Shown here: in pieces, positions 1 to 10,123 of the stretch
How the letters are laid out: every line of letters starts with the position of its first letter
Position numbering within the stretch: position 1 is the stretch's first letter
Source: Peronospora farinosa
Taxonomy: Eukaryota; Oomycota; Peronosporomycetes; Peronosporales; Peronosporaceae
Length of the DNA stretch: 64,000 bases
Assembly (NCBI GenBank): GCA_947646735.1
Contig: CANTFK010000340.1
Location: 185,466-249,465, forward strand
Direction: 5' to 3'
Position numbers and translations under genes: made by a program
Notes under the pieces: generated by a model
Seen by the model: the letters and a program-made list of their open reading frames with translations, nothing else
Told to the model about the DNA's origin: nothing
Database searches by the model: none

Positions 1-443
1 TCATGTTCACGACATATTTCCTCTACAATCTGCAGTAGTTGGGGCTTCATAACTTCTCTTACAACGCTGTCATCAAGGCCTCTAGACGATGACGTTCCCG
101 AAGGTGTCATCACATCTGTAGCAGCTTCTACAGCTCGTTTCCGAGCGCGAAACTCCGCCGTCAACTCATCGTAGAATATACGAGCTCGTTCCTGAAACAA
201 TGGATCTTGTGCAGGTCTCAGAACGCGTGTATCAGCACCAGTAACAGGAGCTCCGGCGTGTACCGAGATGTAGAGTTTTTCCAGCGCCTTAAAGACCACC
301 CGCTTGCCGTTCTCACGACTAGCATAACACGCTGTAATATAGTCAGCACACACAATATCTAGTAACATGTTGAGTCGGTCTCCATCCAGTAAAATGTCCG
401 GGATCATTCCCGTAGGCCGTGAAGCGATATCATCTTCATCCAT
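1..443 (-). CDS. Hypothetical protein, 3' part outside window
   Basis: An open frame runs leftwards from an ATG at 443-441 to the window edge, about 147 codons with no stop. An in-frame TAA lies upstream at 473-471, which fixes the start. The visible N-terminus is acidic (MDEDDIAS), followed by a helical-looking stretch and a Ser/Thr-rich segment near residues 118-127. I see no signal peptide or membrane segment and do not recognise the family. The 5' flank is AT-rich. It is separated by about 200 bp from the 3' end of the neighbouring GIP-like gene, which lies on the same strand. Confidence 0.6.
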   Translation of the reverse strand, partial: MDEDDIASRPTGMIPDILLDGDRLNMLLDIVCADYITACYASRENGKRVVFKALEKLYISVHAGAPVTGADTRVLRPAQDPLFQERARIFYDELTAEFRARKRAVEAATDVMTPSGTSSSRGLDDSVVREVMKPQLLQIVEEICREH

Positions 444-651
444 ATTCCCACCAATATTTAAAAATAATAATTAAAAAACAAGGATGAAGGGACTATAATT
501 TGATAAATAACTAAACTCAATACTTAGCATGGTCAAGTGTTGTCACCATTGGGAATATGTACTGTATGCAATGTACTGTGATATGGTAAGGAGTTGCAAG
601 ACAAGTGATTCATTATTGATAGAGTTAGTATAGCTAACGTTAGAACCAAAA

Positions 652-1428
652 CTAAGTGTAGACGCAATAGGTCTTGAGAATCGAATCAATCCAGGGACGA
701 ACCGCAGAGACACGAGCGTAGACGCTCATGCCGCCAATCACACCGCAGCCTTTGTTTCCACTTACTATACCCACCAACACGTCATTTTTTTTCTGCTTTA
801 CAATAAGTGCGCCACCTTTGTCACCTGTGCACGACTTGGTAGCTGAGATGCCTCGAGAGCACAAGTTAGTCTCATCCACCGCCAATTCCTTCGAGCACTC
901 GTCGTTACTAACCAGCTGCACCTCAACGCTATGAAGGTAGCGCGACTGCACGGCTTCCGCGGTGGTGTCGTTCCAGCCAAGGCGAGCAGCTATCATGCCG
1001 GGCGTGACGATCGACTTGGCCTGGTCCAACTTAATAGGCTTAATGGTCGTCTTCAATTCTAGCTCGAGAATGAGGAAGTCATTCCGGTAGTCTGTATTGT
1101 TTGGGTGCACCAGGAATGCCACAACCTTAATCTGCTCGCCATCCTTGTCACCCGTGTAAGAGTCGGAGCCGAGAGAGACCCAGCGAATGTTGTTACGAAT
1201 GCAGCTCGTCCTAGTCAGGACGTGCCATGGTCCGATAACAACGCCCGCGCAAAAGTTGACGCCATTCTTAGTGGAGCGAATACCCGCGACGTAACCAAGG
1301 CCACTCTTAATTTCCGTGACTGGGACGCTGATAAGATCGCTGGGGTGACTGGAAGACCCTAATTGGGCGCTCACAGAGATCAAAGCGATAGCAGCAATTA
1401 CAGCAACAAGACCAGAGAAGAACTTCAT
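652..1428 (-). CDS. GIP: Secreted glucanase-inhibitor-like protein (inactive trypsin fold)
   Basis: This is a 258-residue protein with an N-terminal signal peptide (hydrophobic residues about 6-20, ending near SVSA) and a chymotrypsin/trypsin (S1) fold. The start at 1428 is preferred over an upstream ATG at 1443 because it places the signal peptide at the N-terminus. The catalytic triad is broken. The usual AAHC block reads TRTSC (His replaced by Ser) and the GDSGGP block reads GDKGGA (Ser replaced by Lys), while Asp is kept in NDFLIL. This is the hallmark of oomycete glucanase inhibitor proteins, which in Phytophthora bind and inhibit host endo-beta-1,3-glucanases in the apoplast. Disulphide cysteines are retained. 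It is transcribed away from a second GIP-like gene about 810 bp distant. Confidence 0.85.
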   Translation of the reverse strand: MKFFSGLVAVIAAIALISVSAQLGSSSHPSDLISVPVTEIKSGLGYVAGIRSTKNGVNFCAGVVIGPWHVLTRTSCIRNNIRWVSLGSDSYTGDKDGEQIKVVAFLVHPNNTDYRNDFLILELELKTTIKPIKLDQAKSIVTPGMIAARLGWNDTTAEAVQSRYLHSVEVQLVSNDECSKELAVDETNLCSRGISATKSCTGDKGGALIVKQKKNDVLVGIVSGNKGCGVIGGMSVYARVSAVRPWIDSILKTYCVYT

Positions 1429-2241
1429 CCTCTGTTTCAGCAAAGCTCAAATGGTCGGTAAAAGTACAAATGGTTTTGAATACAAGGTGCAATACAGACA
1501 AGTTTATGTAAGGCTCGCGCAGAATGCACATCAGGTTCCCCAATTCATCAAACTTCTGATAAAGTCGCAGTTGCAAAGCTCAAGTGCTATGAAATGTCCG
1601 TGTAGCAGCAGTCCAACCAGCCTGAACCAGAATCCGAGAAAGATCTGTCAAATCTGCTGCTGTTGAGAGATCACGAAATTTTGAGCTGGTACCTGCTCAT
1701 TTGACCAAAAGAGCCGTCGGCTATGTGATCGCATCCTTTTTCTTTCACCAGCTGACACTTTTGAACCACGTGACATCCCTATGATTAACCTCCCTGTAAG
1801 TTGGATCAGCTTTTTCTAAATAGACATCAAAGTCTGAATAAACGGCTTGTTTGTTCACCCGCGAGCGACTCTTAATAAACAACACGGCATTGTTTGGACC
1901 TGTAAGCTCCCCGGCTTACTTCTCATTAGACGGAGCCTTGCGCTTCACTACAAGGTTGTGCAAGTCAATCTTTCGGTGAATGATCAGTAGATGTATTGAC
2001 AAATGTAAAGGATATATTGCACACTTCTTTGCACAATAACGAGACAGACTAATACTCTCTTCGTTAGAGTCCAAGCTTGGTGAGAGTTGAGCAAATTTGA
2101 ATAGTCAACACTGCACATCCCAATGAAAACCTGTTCCTGAGCGGCTTTTTCGTGTCATGGGCCAATCAGTCCATCATTATGCAGCATCTGGACATCCATG
2201 ACACTTCTGATTTTGAACTGCGTCCACGAGAGATAATTGAA
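1429..2241. promoter_or_regulatory. Divergent intergenic region between two GIP-like genes
   Basis: About 810 bp separate the start codons of the two divergently transcribed GIP-like genes and must hold both promoters. No convincing coding frame is present; the short frames here lack family similarity and have poor composition. I could not assign a TATA box or an oomycete Inr with confidence. Confidence 0.4.
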
Positions 2242-3066
2242 ATGAAGTTCGCTTCAGCTTCTGTTGCTATTTTTGCTGCTCTGGTTCTCGCTACCTTACG
2301 TGCTGACGCTTATACTAATACTGTAGAGCGTAAACTTATCCTTGGCGGAACCACCGTGCCCAAAGGAAGGAAGTCCTACTACACCGGGGTCCGCAACACG
2401 GCGGAGGGCAACAATTTATGTGGTGGTGTTCTCGTCAGCCCTATCCATGTGCTCACAGTCTCGCAGTGTATCACGTACGACATTCGTTGGGTCTCGGTTG
2501 GCTCGCATTTTAACAATGGGACCGAGGATGGGGAACAGATTAAGGTCGTCTCGGTAATGATCCACCCCAACTTCACGGATCCGCTGAAATTCTCCAACGA
2601 CTTTGCCATCTTGGAGCTCGAGGTCGCGTCGTCATATAAGCCCGCAAAGTTGGCAAAGGCCGATGACTCTGACTTTGATGTCGGCGCCACGGTAATTACC
2701 GTTGGTACTGGACGCACATCAGAGGGTCCCTCGGCCCCGGTAAGTCACGAGTTGCGACGTGTGGACTCGAACCTTATCACCAACGACGAGTGTCAGGTGG
2801 ACGGTAAAATTGTCTTGGATAAGTCCATGATGTGCGTTGAAGGTCAGATCAGCAAAGGATACTGCACAGGCGACAACGGAGACCCGGTTTTCATTGAGTA
2901 CTCTGACAACGATGCCGATGACGTGGTGGTTGGTATTGCTAGTTGGCGCAAATCGCGAGGCGGCGACGTGTGTGGTATCGGAATAAGTCTACCTATAGTC
3001 TACTCTCGCGTCTCCTACGCGCGCTATTGGATAGACCCTATTATAAAGACGTCATGCTTTGTCTAG
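2242..3066 (+). CDS. GIP: Secreted glucanase-inhibitor-like protein (inactive trypsin fold)
   Basis: This is a 274-residue secreted S1-fold protein. The ATG at 2242 is chosen over one at 2152 because it starts a clean signal peptide (MKFASASVAIFAALVLA, cleavage near ADA). A trypsin-like mature start follows (ILGG in place of IVGG). All three active-site blocks can be seen: His is replaced (VSQC for AAHC), Asp is kept (NDFAIL), and Ser is replaced (GDNGDP for GDSGGP). It should therefore fold like a protease but not cut, as in Phytophthora GIPs that inhibit plant beta-1,3-glucanases. It shares segments with the divergent neighbour (IRWVS, DGEQIKVV, HPN, ARVS/SRVS, PWIDSI/YWIDPI), so the two are paralogues. 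The substitutions at the His and Ser positions differ between them. Confidence 0.85.
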   Translation: MKFASASVAIFAALVLATLRADAYTNTVERKLILGGTTVPKGRKSYYTGVRNTAEGNNLCGGVLVSPIHVLTVSQCITYDIRWVSVGSHFNNGTEDGEQIKVVSVMIHPNFTDPLKFSNDFAILELEVASSYKPAKLAKADDSDFDVGATVITVGTGRTSEGPSAPVSHELRRVDSNLITNDECQVDGKIVLDKSMMCVEGQISKGYCTGDNGDPVFIEYSDNDADDVVVGIASWRKSRGGDVCGIGISLPIVYSRVSYARYWIDPIIKTSCFV

Positions 3067-3547
3067 CCCACAAATATAAGTTCTTAGGCCACCTATGTAC
3101 ATCATACAGCGGAAATTGACAACAATCATGCTTCTCTCTATGCAAAATACTTGAACGGTCATTCGGAAAGAGGTATGAGACTTAAATGGTAGCCAACGGA
3201 TTCGGCGTCCTGCCGTCTAAGTCTCAAAATCTTTCATTATTGCGCTGGCATAAGTAACTTTAGCGCTTCATTTTGTCAACCACGTATATAGTAACACTAA
3301 TCAATATATACACTTGAAAATCGCACGTTTATTACTAGTATGGAACTTAGAATGACAAAGTGTATTGTAAAGTGATAATTGTGCGCACCTATAATCCGAA
3401 ATAACGTTCCTTACACGATACTATGTACAGCACATTATTATGGGATCATGAGGTTTTATCATCTTAAGGTTATTTAGATCTTCCTCCTCAAAGCCAAGCA
3501 AAAAGCGCCGCAATTTCTAGGAGCAACGAAGGATCGGTTAGTGCGAC
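3067..3547. other. Intergenic, no gene seen
   Basis: About 480 bp of AT-rich sequence lie between the GIP-like gene and SF3B1. They hold the 3' end of one gene and the promoter and 5' UTR of the next. No open frame of note and no RNA gene was recognised. Confidence 0.5.
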
Positions 3548-6500
3548 ATGGCAGAGAAGGAGGAGAAGGTGGGCGTAGGTCTTACCTCGACGGGACAGTT
3601 CGACCAGGACATTTACAGCGCTGACAGTAGTGATCGCTTTGCCGGTTATAGCGCTACGCTTACAGAAGAAGGCGACGAGGACGAACAACAAGCGGAAGAC
3701 CATCACTCTCATTCTTTAAAGAAGACGACAACGGTGCAGAAACAGGGCGACGATGGCCTCATTGATGACAATTATGATCCGTTTGCAGAGGCAAGTGAAG
3801 CTAATGGCTCAGGGCTCGTAAACACGCGCATTGTGGACCGAGAGAACGCGTACCGTAAGCGACGCTTCGAACGCATGTTGTCGCCTGAACGTGGAGACGC
3901 TTTTGGAGACAAGACGCCAGCGCGGAGCTACAAGGATATTATGCAGACGCAGCAGCTGGAGCAGGAGAGAGCGGAAGTGGTACGTAAGATTCAACAGAAG
4001 AGAGAAGAGGAAGAAGAACAAAAGAAACAACAGGGACAGGAAGTGCAGGACAACGATGCGACGCCCAAAAGACGACGGAAGAGAATGAGATGGGACCAGG
4101 AAGCTCCAGTGACTGAGAAGACGGATGGAGAGAGCCAATCGGAGTGGGATACAGTGTCGGAGAGCTCAGCGAGCAGCGCTGCAGCTGCTACGCCTACACG
4201 AACGTCATCGAGATGGGATGCCACTCCTGTGGCTGCTACACCAGGAAGGAAGAATCGATGGGACGAAACACCAGTTGCAAGCAATGCAGCGTCGAAGTGG
4301 GACGCTACGCCTGTAAATTTAGGTGGTGTGACTCCTGCAGGGACAGGAAAACGTTCGCGCTGGGATGAGACGCCAGTGACTGGTCCAAATGACATGGCAA
4401 CGTCTGGAAAAGGCGTACAGATGACTCTTGGAGGCTCAATGACTGATATCATGAGTGGAGCATTGACGCCGGAGCTGGTTCAGCGTATGCGTTGGGAACG
4501 AGAGATTGAGGAACGAAACCGCCCTTTGATGAACGAGGAGTTGGATGCGTTGTTTCCCACGACGGGATATAAGATTCTTGACCCTCCTGCTTCCTATGTG
4601 CCTATTCGAACACCGTCGCGGAAGCTCCTTGCTACTCCGACACCGATGGGCCAAACTCCGGGCTTTGCAATGCAAGCGACGCCTGGGCGCCAGGATTATG
4701 GCGTACCGATTGGTACCCCATTGGGTGGTGATGGTAGCTCCATGCCGTTTGTTAAGCCAGAGGATTATCAGTACTTTGGCAAACTAATGGATGAAGTGAA
4801 CGAAGAAGAATTGGACCCTGAGGCGGCAAAGGAGCGTAAGATTATGCGCTTGCTGCTAAAAATTAAGAACGGCACCCCGCCGCAGCGAAAAACTGCACTG
4901 CGACAGCTCACCGATAAGGCGCGGGAGTTTGAAGCCGGAGCGCTTTTTAACCAGATTTTGCCGTTACTCATGGCGCCCACACTCGAAGACCAGGAACGCC
5001 ACTTGTTGGTCAAAGTGATCGATCGTATCCTATACAAACTAGATGACCTCGTCCGCCCTTATGTTCACAAGATTCTTGTAGTGATTGAGCCACTGCTGAT
5101 AGACGAAGACTACTATGCTCGTGTGGAAGGTCGCGAGATCATCTCGAATCTTGCCAAGGCTGCTGGTCTCGCTACGATGATTTCTACCATGCGCCCGGAT
5201 ATCGATATTGATGATGAATATGTTCGTAACACAACGGCGCGCGCCTTTGCTGTCGTTGCTTCGGCACTGGGTATCCCAGCTCTGCTGCCATTCCTTAAGG
5301 CTGTTTGCCAGTCGCGGAAGTCGTGGCAAGCTCGACACACAGGTATTAAGATTGTACAACAGGTCGCAATCCTTATGGGTTGCGCTGTGTTGCCGCACTT
5401 GAAGCACCTTGTAGAAATCATCGAGCATGGGCTTGAGGACGAGCAAAAGGTTCGTACTATTACGGCACTCGCCCTGGCTGCTCTTGCTGAGGCTGCGCAT
5501 CCATACGGTATTGAGTCGTTTGACTCCGTTCTACGGCCACTGTGGCGTGGTACCCGCAAACACCACGGCAAGGGCCTGGCGGCGTTTCTAAAAGCGATTG
5601 GATTCATCATTCCTCTCATGGATGCCCAGTATGCGAATTATTACACAGTCGAGGTGATGGAAATTTTAATTCGTGAGTTCCAATCGCCCGATGAAGAAAT
5701 GAAGAAAATTGTGCTGAAGGTAGTGAAGCAGTGTGTTTCTACTGACGGTGTTGAAGCATCTTATGTTAAAGAGAAGATTTTACCTGAATTTTTCCGGCAC
5801 TTCTGGGTTCGCCGTATGGCGTTGGACCGACGAAACTACCGCCAACTGGTGGACACAACAGTGGAGCTTGCGAACAATGTGGGTGCAAGTGAGATAATAT
5901 CGCGGGTAGTAGATGACCTGAAGGATGAAAGCGAGCCGTACCGTCGCATGGTTATGGAAGCGATCCAAAAGGTCATCTCGAACTTGGGTGCCACCGATAT
6001 TGGAACGGACCTTGAGGAAAAACTGATTGATGGTATCCTTTATGCTTTCCAAGAACAAACGTCGGATGATACTTTTGTCATGCTGAATGGGTTCGGCATT
6101 GTCGTGAATGCTCTGGGGGTTCGCGCGAAGAACTATCTGCCGCAGATTTGTGGTACGATCAAGTGGCGGCTGAATAATAAGCCAGCTAAAGTGCGCATGC
6201 AGGCGGCTGATTTGATTAACCGTATTGCTGTGGTTATGAAAACGTGTGACCAGGAACCACTGATGGGGCACATGGGTGTCGTTCTGTACGAATACCTTGG
6301 CGAAGAGTACCCGGAGGTTTTGGGTAGCATTTTAGGTGCACTGAAGGCTATTGTGAATGTGATTGGTATGAATAAAATGACGCCGCCCATCAAGGACCTG
6401 CTCCCACGCCTGACCCCTATTCTTAAGAATCGTCATGAAAAGGTTCAGGAAAACTGTATTGCTGAGGGAACAATGGTTGCCATGGCTGATGGGACGTCCA

Positions 6501-7717
6501 AGCCTATCGAATCCCTCGTCAAGGGCGACCACGTAATGAGCCCTCGCGTTACGAACGACAATTCTGTCGTTGCCGACCTGGACATGGTGTGTACGCGTGT
6601 CCTTGATAACGGGGAGCGTGAATGTGTGGAGCTTAAGTTTGAGGACGGTCGTGAGCTTGTCTGCACACCAGACCACCGGCTGCTGCGTTTTGACGGAAAA
6701 TGGCAGTCTGCGGGAGAAATTCCAATCGGTCATCAGATATCAGTTGCATCTAAAGAGGAAGCCATTGCTGTGTTGGGCGAGCTTTCTGTTAAGGTTGTGG
6801 GGCTTCGTGTTGTTCAGCGACGCAGCGTCGGTATTAAGCGCGTCTTTGACCTTACTGTTCCTGGCAACGACGCTTTTTTTGCGGCTGACGTTGCTGTCCA
6901 TAACTGTATTGATTTGGTAGGTCGTATTGCCGATCGTGGTGCAGATCTGGTATCGGCTCGTGAATGGATGCGAATTTGTTTCGAGCTGCTGGATATGCTG
7001 AAGGCGCACAAGAAGGGTATTCGTCGTGCTGCCGTCAACACATTTGGCTACATTGCTAAGGCAATTGGTCCGCAGGACGTTCTGCACACTCTGCTGAACA
7101 ATCTGAAGGTGCAAGAGCGACAAAACCGCGTGTGTACGACAGTAGCTATCGCCATTGTCGCCGAAACCTGTTCACCATTTACTGTAGTTCCAGCTCTGAT
7201 GAATGAATATCGTGTGCCAGAGTTGAATGTGCAGAACGGTGTACTGAAGGCATTTTCGTTCATGTTCGAGTATATTGGTGAAATGGGCAAGGACTACATT
7301 TACGCGGTGGCACCGCTGCTACAGGACGCACTGATGGACCGTGACTTGGTACATCGCCAGACTGCTTGCACTACAGTAAAGCATTTGGCACTGGGTGTTG
7401 CTGGCTTGGGCTGTGAGGATGCGCTGGTACACTTGCTCAACTTTGTGTGGCCCAACATTTTCGAAACATCTCCGCACGTGATCAATGCCGTTTTTGAAGC
7501 CGTGGAAGGCTGTCGTGTGGCACTGGGTCCGCACGTGATCCTGCAGTACGTTTTGCAAGGTCTGTTCCACCCGGCGCGCCGTGTACGTGAGGTGTATTGG
7601 AAGATCTACAATTCGCTGTACATGTACTCGCAGGATGGTTTGACTCCCGCTTACCCGATGCTTGAGGATGACGGTGTGAATGCTTACAACCGCACATATT
7701 TGGAGCTATGCATCTAG
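3548..7717 (+). CDS. SF3B1: Splicing factor 3B subunit 1 with in-frame mini-intein
   Basis: An intronless 1389-residue frame encodes SF3B1, the HEAT-repeat scaffold of the U2 snRNP SF3b complex that clamps the branch-point adenosine in the nucleus. Residues about 180-275 carry five RWD/KWD-x-TP type motifs (U2AF-ligand motifs) typical of the SF3B1 N-terminus. A segment at about 310-400 resembles the p14-contacting region, and HEAT repeats fill about 425 to the end. Long stretches match the family almost residue for residue (for example [20 protein letters not shown] and [15 protein letters not shown]). Residues 970-1119 (6455-6904) have no counterpart in SF3B1 and carry intein motifs. Without them the protein is 1239 residues, close to the usual size of about 1300. 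The insertion splits the conserved HEKVQEN / CIDLVGR sequence about 40 residues before the IRR motif of the pladienolide-sensitive region. Confidence 0.97.
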   Translation: MAEKEEKVGVGLTSTGQFDQDIYSADSSDRFAGYSATLTEEGDEDEQQAEDHHSHSLKKTTTVQKQGDDGLIDDNYDPFAEASEANGSGLVNTRIVDRENAYRKRRFERMLSPERGDAFGDKTPARSYKDIMQTQQLEQERAEVVRKIQQKREEEEEQKKQQGQEVQDNDATPKRRRKRMRWDQEAPVTEKTDGESQSEWDTVSESSASSAAAATPTRTSSRWDATPVAATPGRKNRWDETPVASNAASKWDATPVNLGGVTPAGTGKRSRWDETPVTGPNDMATSGKGVQMTLGGSMTDIMSGALTPELVQRMRWEREIEERNRPLMNEELDALFPTTGYKILDPPASYVPIRTPSRKLLATPTPMGQTPGFAMQATPGRQDYGVPIGTPLGGDGSSMPFVKPEDYQYFGKLMDEVNEEELDPEAAKERKIMRLLLKIKNGTPPQRKTALRQLTDKAREFEAGALFNQILPLLMAPTLEDQERHLLVKVIDRILYKLDDLVRPYVHKILVVIEPLLIDEDYYARVEGREIISNLAKAAGLATMISTMRPDIDIDDEYVRNTTARAFAVVASALGIPALLPFLKAVCQSRKSWQARHTGIKIVQQVAILMGCAVLPHLKHLVEIIEHGLEDEQKVRTITALALAALAEAAHPYGIESFDSVLRPLWRGTRKHHGKGLAAFLKAIGFIIPLMDAQYANYYTVEVMEILIREFQSPDEEMKKIVLKVVKQCVSTDGVEASYVKEKILPEFFRHFWVRRMALDRRNYRQLVDTTVELANNVGASEIISRVVDDLKDESEPYRRMVMEAIQKVISNLGATDIGTDLEEKLIDGILYAFQEQTSDDTFVMLNGFGIVVNALGVRAKNYLPQICGTIKWRLNNKPAKVRMQAADLINRIAVVMKTCDQEPLMGHMGVVLYEYLGEEYPEVLGSILGALKAIVNVIGMNKMTPPIKDLLPRLTPILKNRHEKVQENCIAEGTMVAMADGTSKPIESLVKGDHVMSPRVTNDNSVVADLDMVCTRVLDNGERECVELKFEDGRELVCTPDHRLLRFDGKWQSAGEIPIGHQISVASKEEAIAVLGELSVKVVGLRVVQRRSVGIKRVFDLTVPGNDAFFAADVAVHNCIDLVGRIADRGADLVSAREWMRICFELLDMLKAHKKGIRRAAVNTFGYIAKAIGPQDVLHTLLNNLKVQERQNRVCTTVAIAIVAETCSPFTVVPALMNEYRVPELNVQNGVLKAFSFMFEYIGEMGKDYIYAVAPLLQDALMDRDLVHRQTACTTVKHLALGVAGLGCEDALVHLLNFVWPNIFETSPHVINAVFEAVEGCRVALGPHVILQYVLQGLFHPARRVREVYWKIYNSLYMYSQDGLTPAYPMLEDDGVNAYNRTYLELCI
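6455..6904 (+). other. Mini-intein (HINT domain) inside SF3B1
   Basis: A 150-residue in-frame insertion, numbered here from Cys1. Block A is [13 protein letters not shown] with KPIESL following, then KGDHV. Block B is CTPDHRLL, giving the TxxH motif at Thr71 and His74. Block F is [16 protein letters not shown] with Asp132. Block G is AVHN, ending His149-Asn150, followed by extein Cys+1. This is a complete class 1 splicing set: Cys1, the block-B His, the block-F Asp, penultimate His, terminal Asn and a Cys nucleophile. No homing-endonuclease LAGLIDADG or HNH motif fits in the roughly 55 residues between blocks B and F, so it is a mini-intein. Excision would restore [11 protein letters not shown], the conserved SF3B1 sequence. 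Splicing activity itself is inferred. Confidence 0.93.
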
Positions 7718-8068
7718 GCTACATCATGTCGCAAAAGTAAAGAGGGCAGGCACAAGGCGGACAGGTGTAAGGTTGTCACTGCCATCGTGCAGTAAATAAA
7801 TAAAACACAGGCTAATATGTGAATTGTTTGTCTGACAGTGCATTTAAATTTATCTCAAAACCTAACGCTAAATTGGATCGCCTACGCCTATCTTCGACCA
7901 GGATTCACCACACCGACTTTCTACGGTAGTTCAAAAAACCTGGCTCTTACGTAAATACAGCAGTCAATAATATGCAGCACCAGTCAATAATTTGTAGCAT
8001 CAGTCTTCAATTTGCACTCTACCCTTCACATCTTGGACACTAATCCCCATCTTTTTGATCTTTTCTCC
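7718..8068. other. Intergenic, no gene seen
   Basis: About 350 bp lie between the SF3B1 stop and the next gene. A short direct repeat, gcaccagtcaataatatgcag-like versus gtcaataatttgtagc, occurs near 7960-8005 just upstream of the next gene and may belong to its promoter. Nothing else was recognised. Confidence 0.4.
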
Positions 8069-10123
8069 ATGCTACGTGGCCTCATTCTACTGCTTCTGTC
8101 GCCGTTGACTTTAGCCTTACAGCCGCGCGACTTTCGCGTGTCGTCTGTGGACTTTACAAAGCTCTCAAGTGCCGTAGATAATGCGCACAATTATAAACTG
8201 CTGACTAATTTGCAAGAGAATGGCATCATCGCATTGAAGAATGTCCCGCGTTATTCGGTTTTACGTCAAGAATATCTCCGCAATGCAGTATCTTGTGCCG
8301 TGAAAGCCCAGAAACAAGACGCCGAGTTCTTACACCATCGCCAATTGAGAGACGGTACGAAACGGTACACGGTGAGTCTGGAATCTGGTCATGAGTTGAG
8401 CGAAGCTCTCGACAAAAGCCAACAACTACTGGAACTTTGCCCCGAGTACGTGGAAATCCACGCTGCTTTCAGTGCTGTGGTGGAATTGGCCGTTGCTAAT
8501 GTCGGAACTGCTCTGGATTCGACCCAAAAATTTCATGTTGTGGCAGAGCAAGGGGCGATTACAATGACAGCGAGAAAATTGCTCGAAGATTCGGTGCATT
8601 TGGACCATTTTCATGCCTATGAAGCTGTCCAGGGACTCGAACGACAAGAGGATGATTCTAAGATTGACGTTGCCGACATGTCGCTGGAACTGCACACGGA
8701 CAACGGACTCATGATTGCCATGAGTGCACCGGAGTATTTTATCGAGTTAAAGAACGGAGAGGTGCATCACAAGGACACGCAAAGTGAAGACGCCGGTCTG
8801 TTTATTCAGACATCAAGTGGAGAAATTGTGCGTCCAGTGGTGAATCCAGACGAGCTCATTTTGATGCTGGGATCGGGTATCGATAATTGGATCAAAACGA
8901 CTCCACCTCTTCGCTCAGTGTTGCATGGTATGCGTTATCCACGAAGCGTTAGCCTACTTGACGGTGACGAGCAAGGTAACACACTGCTGCGGTCGTGGTT
9001 TGGCAAGATGATTCTGCTTGAGACACAGCAGGTGATGGACAACACTGGTCTCACGTTCGGCCAGTACGCAAACCAGACTACTAGATATCTGGTACAAGAG
9101 GGAGTTGAAAACCATGAGGCTTTTGGAGCTGTCGCTTGTCCACCTCATCGGCATTTGGCGGCGTCAGACAAAAGTTGCTCACTCAAAATGTGCACATTGA
9201 AAAGCTCGGCTTCGGAGTCGGATCTTACGTCTTCGTGTCAGATCACCTGTAACCACGCCTCGGCCAGTGATGCAGCTTTGTGTGAGAAATACTGCGACTG
9301 TGAAGCATCGTCGAGCAGTGCGACTACCTGCTGGATGCTGTGCGTGGAGAACGTTTCGTCAGAAGTGTGTCCAGGTGAGCAGGTGTGCAACACCGCTTCA
9401 ACGAAAGACGAACTGGCCATGACGTGTGTTGCTGGAACGGTCTCACCATCAACCCCCTCGACCCCGACAGTGCTAACTCAAACAGGTGGGAATACTAACC
9501 CAAGTAGCCCTCCGACATCAGCTCCAAGCACTTCAAATACTGTAAGCATTTTAAGCACCTCAAGCACCCCAAGCACTTCGACTTCGAGCACCACAGCCCC
9601 AGCCTTAACCACTGGTACGCAGAACAAGCCAACCCTTATCACTGCTCCGGCCACTGGTGCTCCGAGCACAGCTACTGCGCCAGCCAGTTCTGCTTTAACT
9701 GCAACGGACTCTAACTCTTTGTCGCCTGGTACGGATGCAGGTACTGCTGATTCGGGAACGAAAGTTGAAAACGAGCCCCCGGCTGCTGTAAGCACCACGA
9801 ATTCTTCCACTCCTGATGATGCTTTAACAATTAGTGGGCCGTCCAATCTTGATGCTGTTGTAACAACCGCGGGTTCGCCCACTCCTGATGCTGTTGTAAA
9901 AACCGCGGGTTCGTCTACACCTAACGTTGCTCCAACTACCACCAATCCGTCCACTCCGGATGCTGCTTTAGTAGCTGATAATTCTCCGTCATCGATGTAT
10001 TCTCCTTCGGCGCCGTCTTCTTCTCCGACACCGTCTTCATCATCCGCTTCAAGTGCGACTTCTATTGCCATCTATGTGAACGGCATCGCAAGTCTTGTGG
10101 CAGCTATCTTGTGTATCCAGTAA
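8069..10123 (+). CDS. Secreted 2OG-Fe(II)-oxygenase-like protein with mucin tail
   Basis: This is a 684-residue protein starting at 8069. An upstream in-frame ATG at 8012 would bury the signal peptide MLRGLILLLLSPLTLAL. Residues about 20-340 resemble the isopenicillin-N-synthase/2-oxoglutarate oxygenase fold. HTD (His209, Asp211) sits in LELHTDNGLMI, and a distal His286 in VLHGM gives the HxD...H iron triad; an RxS-like pair follows (RYPRSVS). Residues about 360-460 are Cys-rich. Residues about 460-660 are Ser/Thr/Pro/Ala-rich with many STP repeats, a mucin-like stalk likely to be O-glycosylated. The C-terminal 20 residues are hydrophobic, which suits a GPI-anchor signal. I infer a cell-surface or secreted protein; its substrate is unknown, and an inactive lectin-like use of the fold is possible. 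Confidence 0.75.
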   Translation: MLRGLILLLLSPLTLALQPRDFRVSSVDFTKLSSAVDNAHNYKLLTNLQENGIIALKNVPRYSVLRQEYLRNAVSCAVKAQKQDAEFLHHRQLRDGTKRYTVSLESGHELSEALDKSQQLLELCPEYVEIHAAFSAVVELAVANVGTALDSTQKFHVVAEQGAITMTARKLLEDSVHLDHFHAYEAVQGLERQEDDSKIDVADMSLELHTDNGLMIAMSAPEYFIELKNGEVHHKDTQSEDAGLFIQTSSGEIVRPVVNPDELILMLGSGIDNWIKTTPPLRSVLHGMRYPRSVSLLDGDEQGNTLLRSWFGKMILLETQQVMDNTGLTFGQYANQTTRYLVQEGVENHEAFGAVACPPHRHLAASDKSCSLKMCTLKSSASESDLTSSCQITCNHASASDAALCEKYCDCEASSSSATTCWMLCVENVSSEVCPGEQVCNTASTKDELAMTCVAGTVSPSTPSTPTVLTQTGGNTNPSSPPTSAPSTSNTVSILSTSSTPSTSTSSTTAPALTTGTQNKPTLITAPATGAPSTATAPASSALTATDSNSLSPGTDAGTADSGTKVENEPPAAVSTTNSSTPDDALTISGPSNLDAVVTTAGSPTPDAVVKTAGSSTPNVAPTTTNPSTPDAALVADNSPSSMYSPSAPSSSPTPSSSSASSATSIAIYVNGIASLVAAILCIQ

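Noticed and set aside
1451..1666. Small plus frame between the GIP genes
   Set aside because: No similarity, weak composition, lies in a divergent promoter region.
652..3066. The two S1-fold proteins as active serine proteases
   Set aside because: Both His and Ser of the triad are replaced in each protein.
5039..5619. Antisense frames of 150-170 codons inside SF3B1
   Set aside because: Shadows of a highly conserved sense gene with biased codons; no plausible protein features.
6455..6904. The SF3B1 insertion as an unspliced spliceosomal intron
   Set aside because: It is in frame with no stops across 450 nt and has intein blocks. The repeat-bounded ends offer GT on the left but no AG at the right boundary (…cataac|tgtattg), so no canonical intron restores the protein.
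9478..10071. Minus-strand frame of 197 codons in the mucin-like stalk
   Set aside because: Mirror of Ser/Thr/Pro repeats; repetitive Val/Ala composition.
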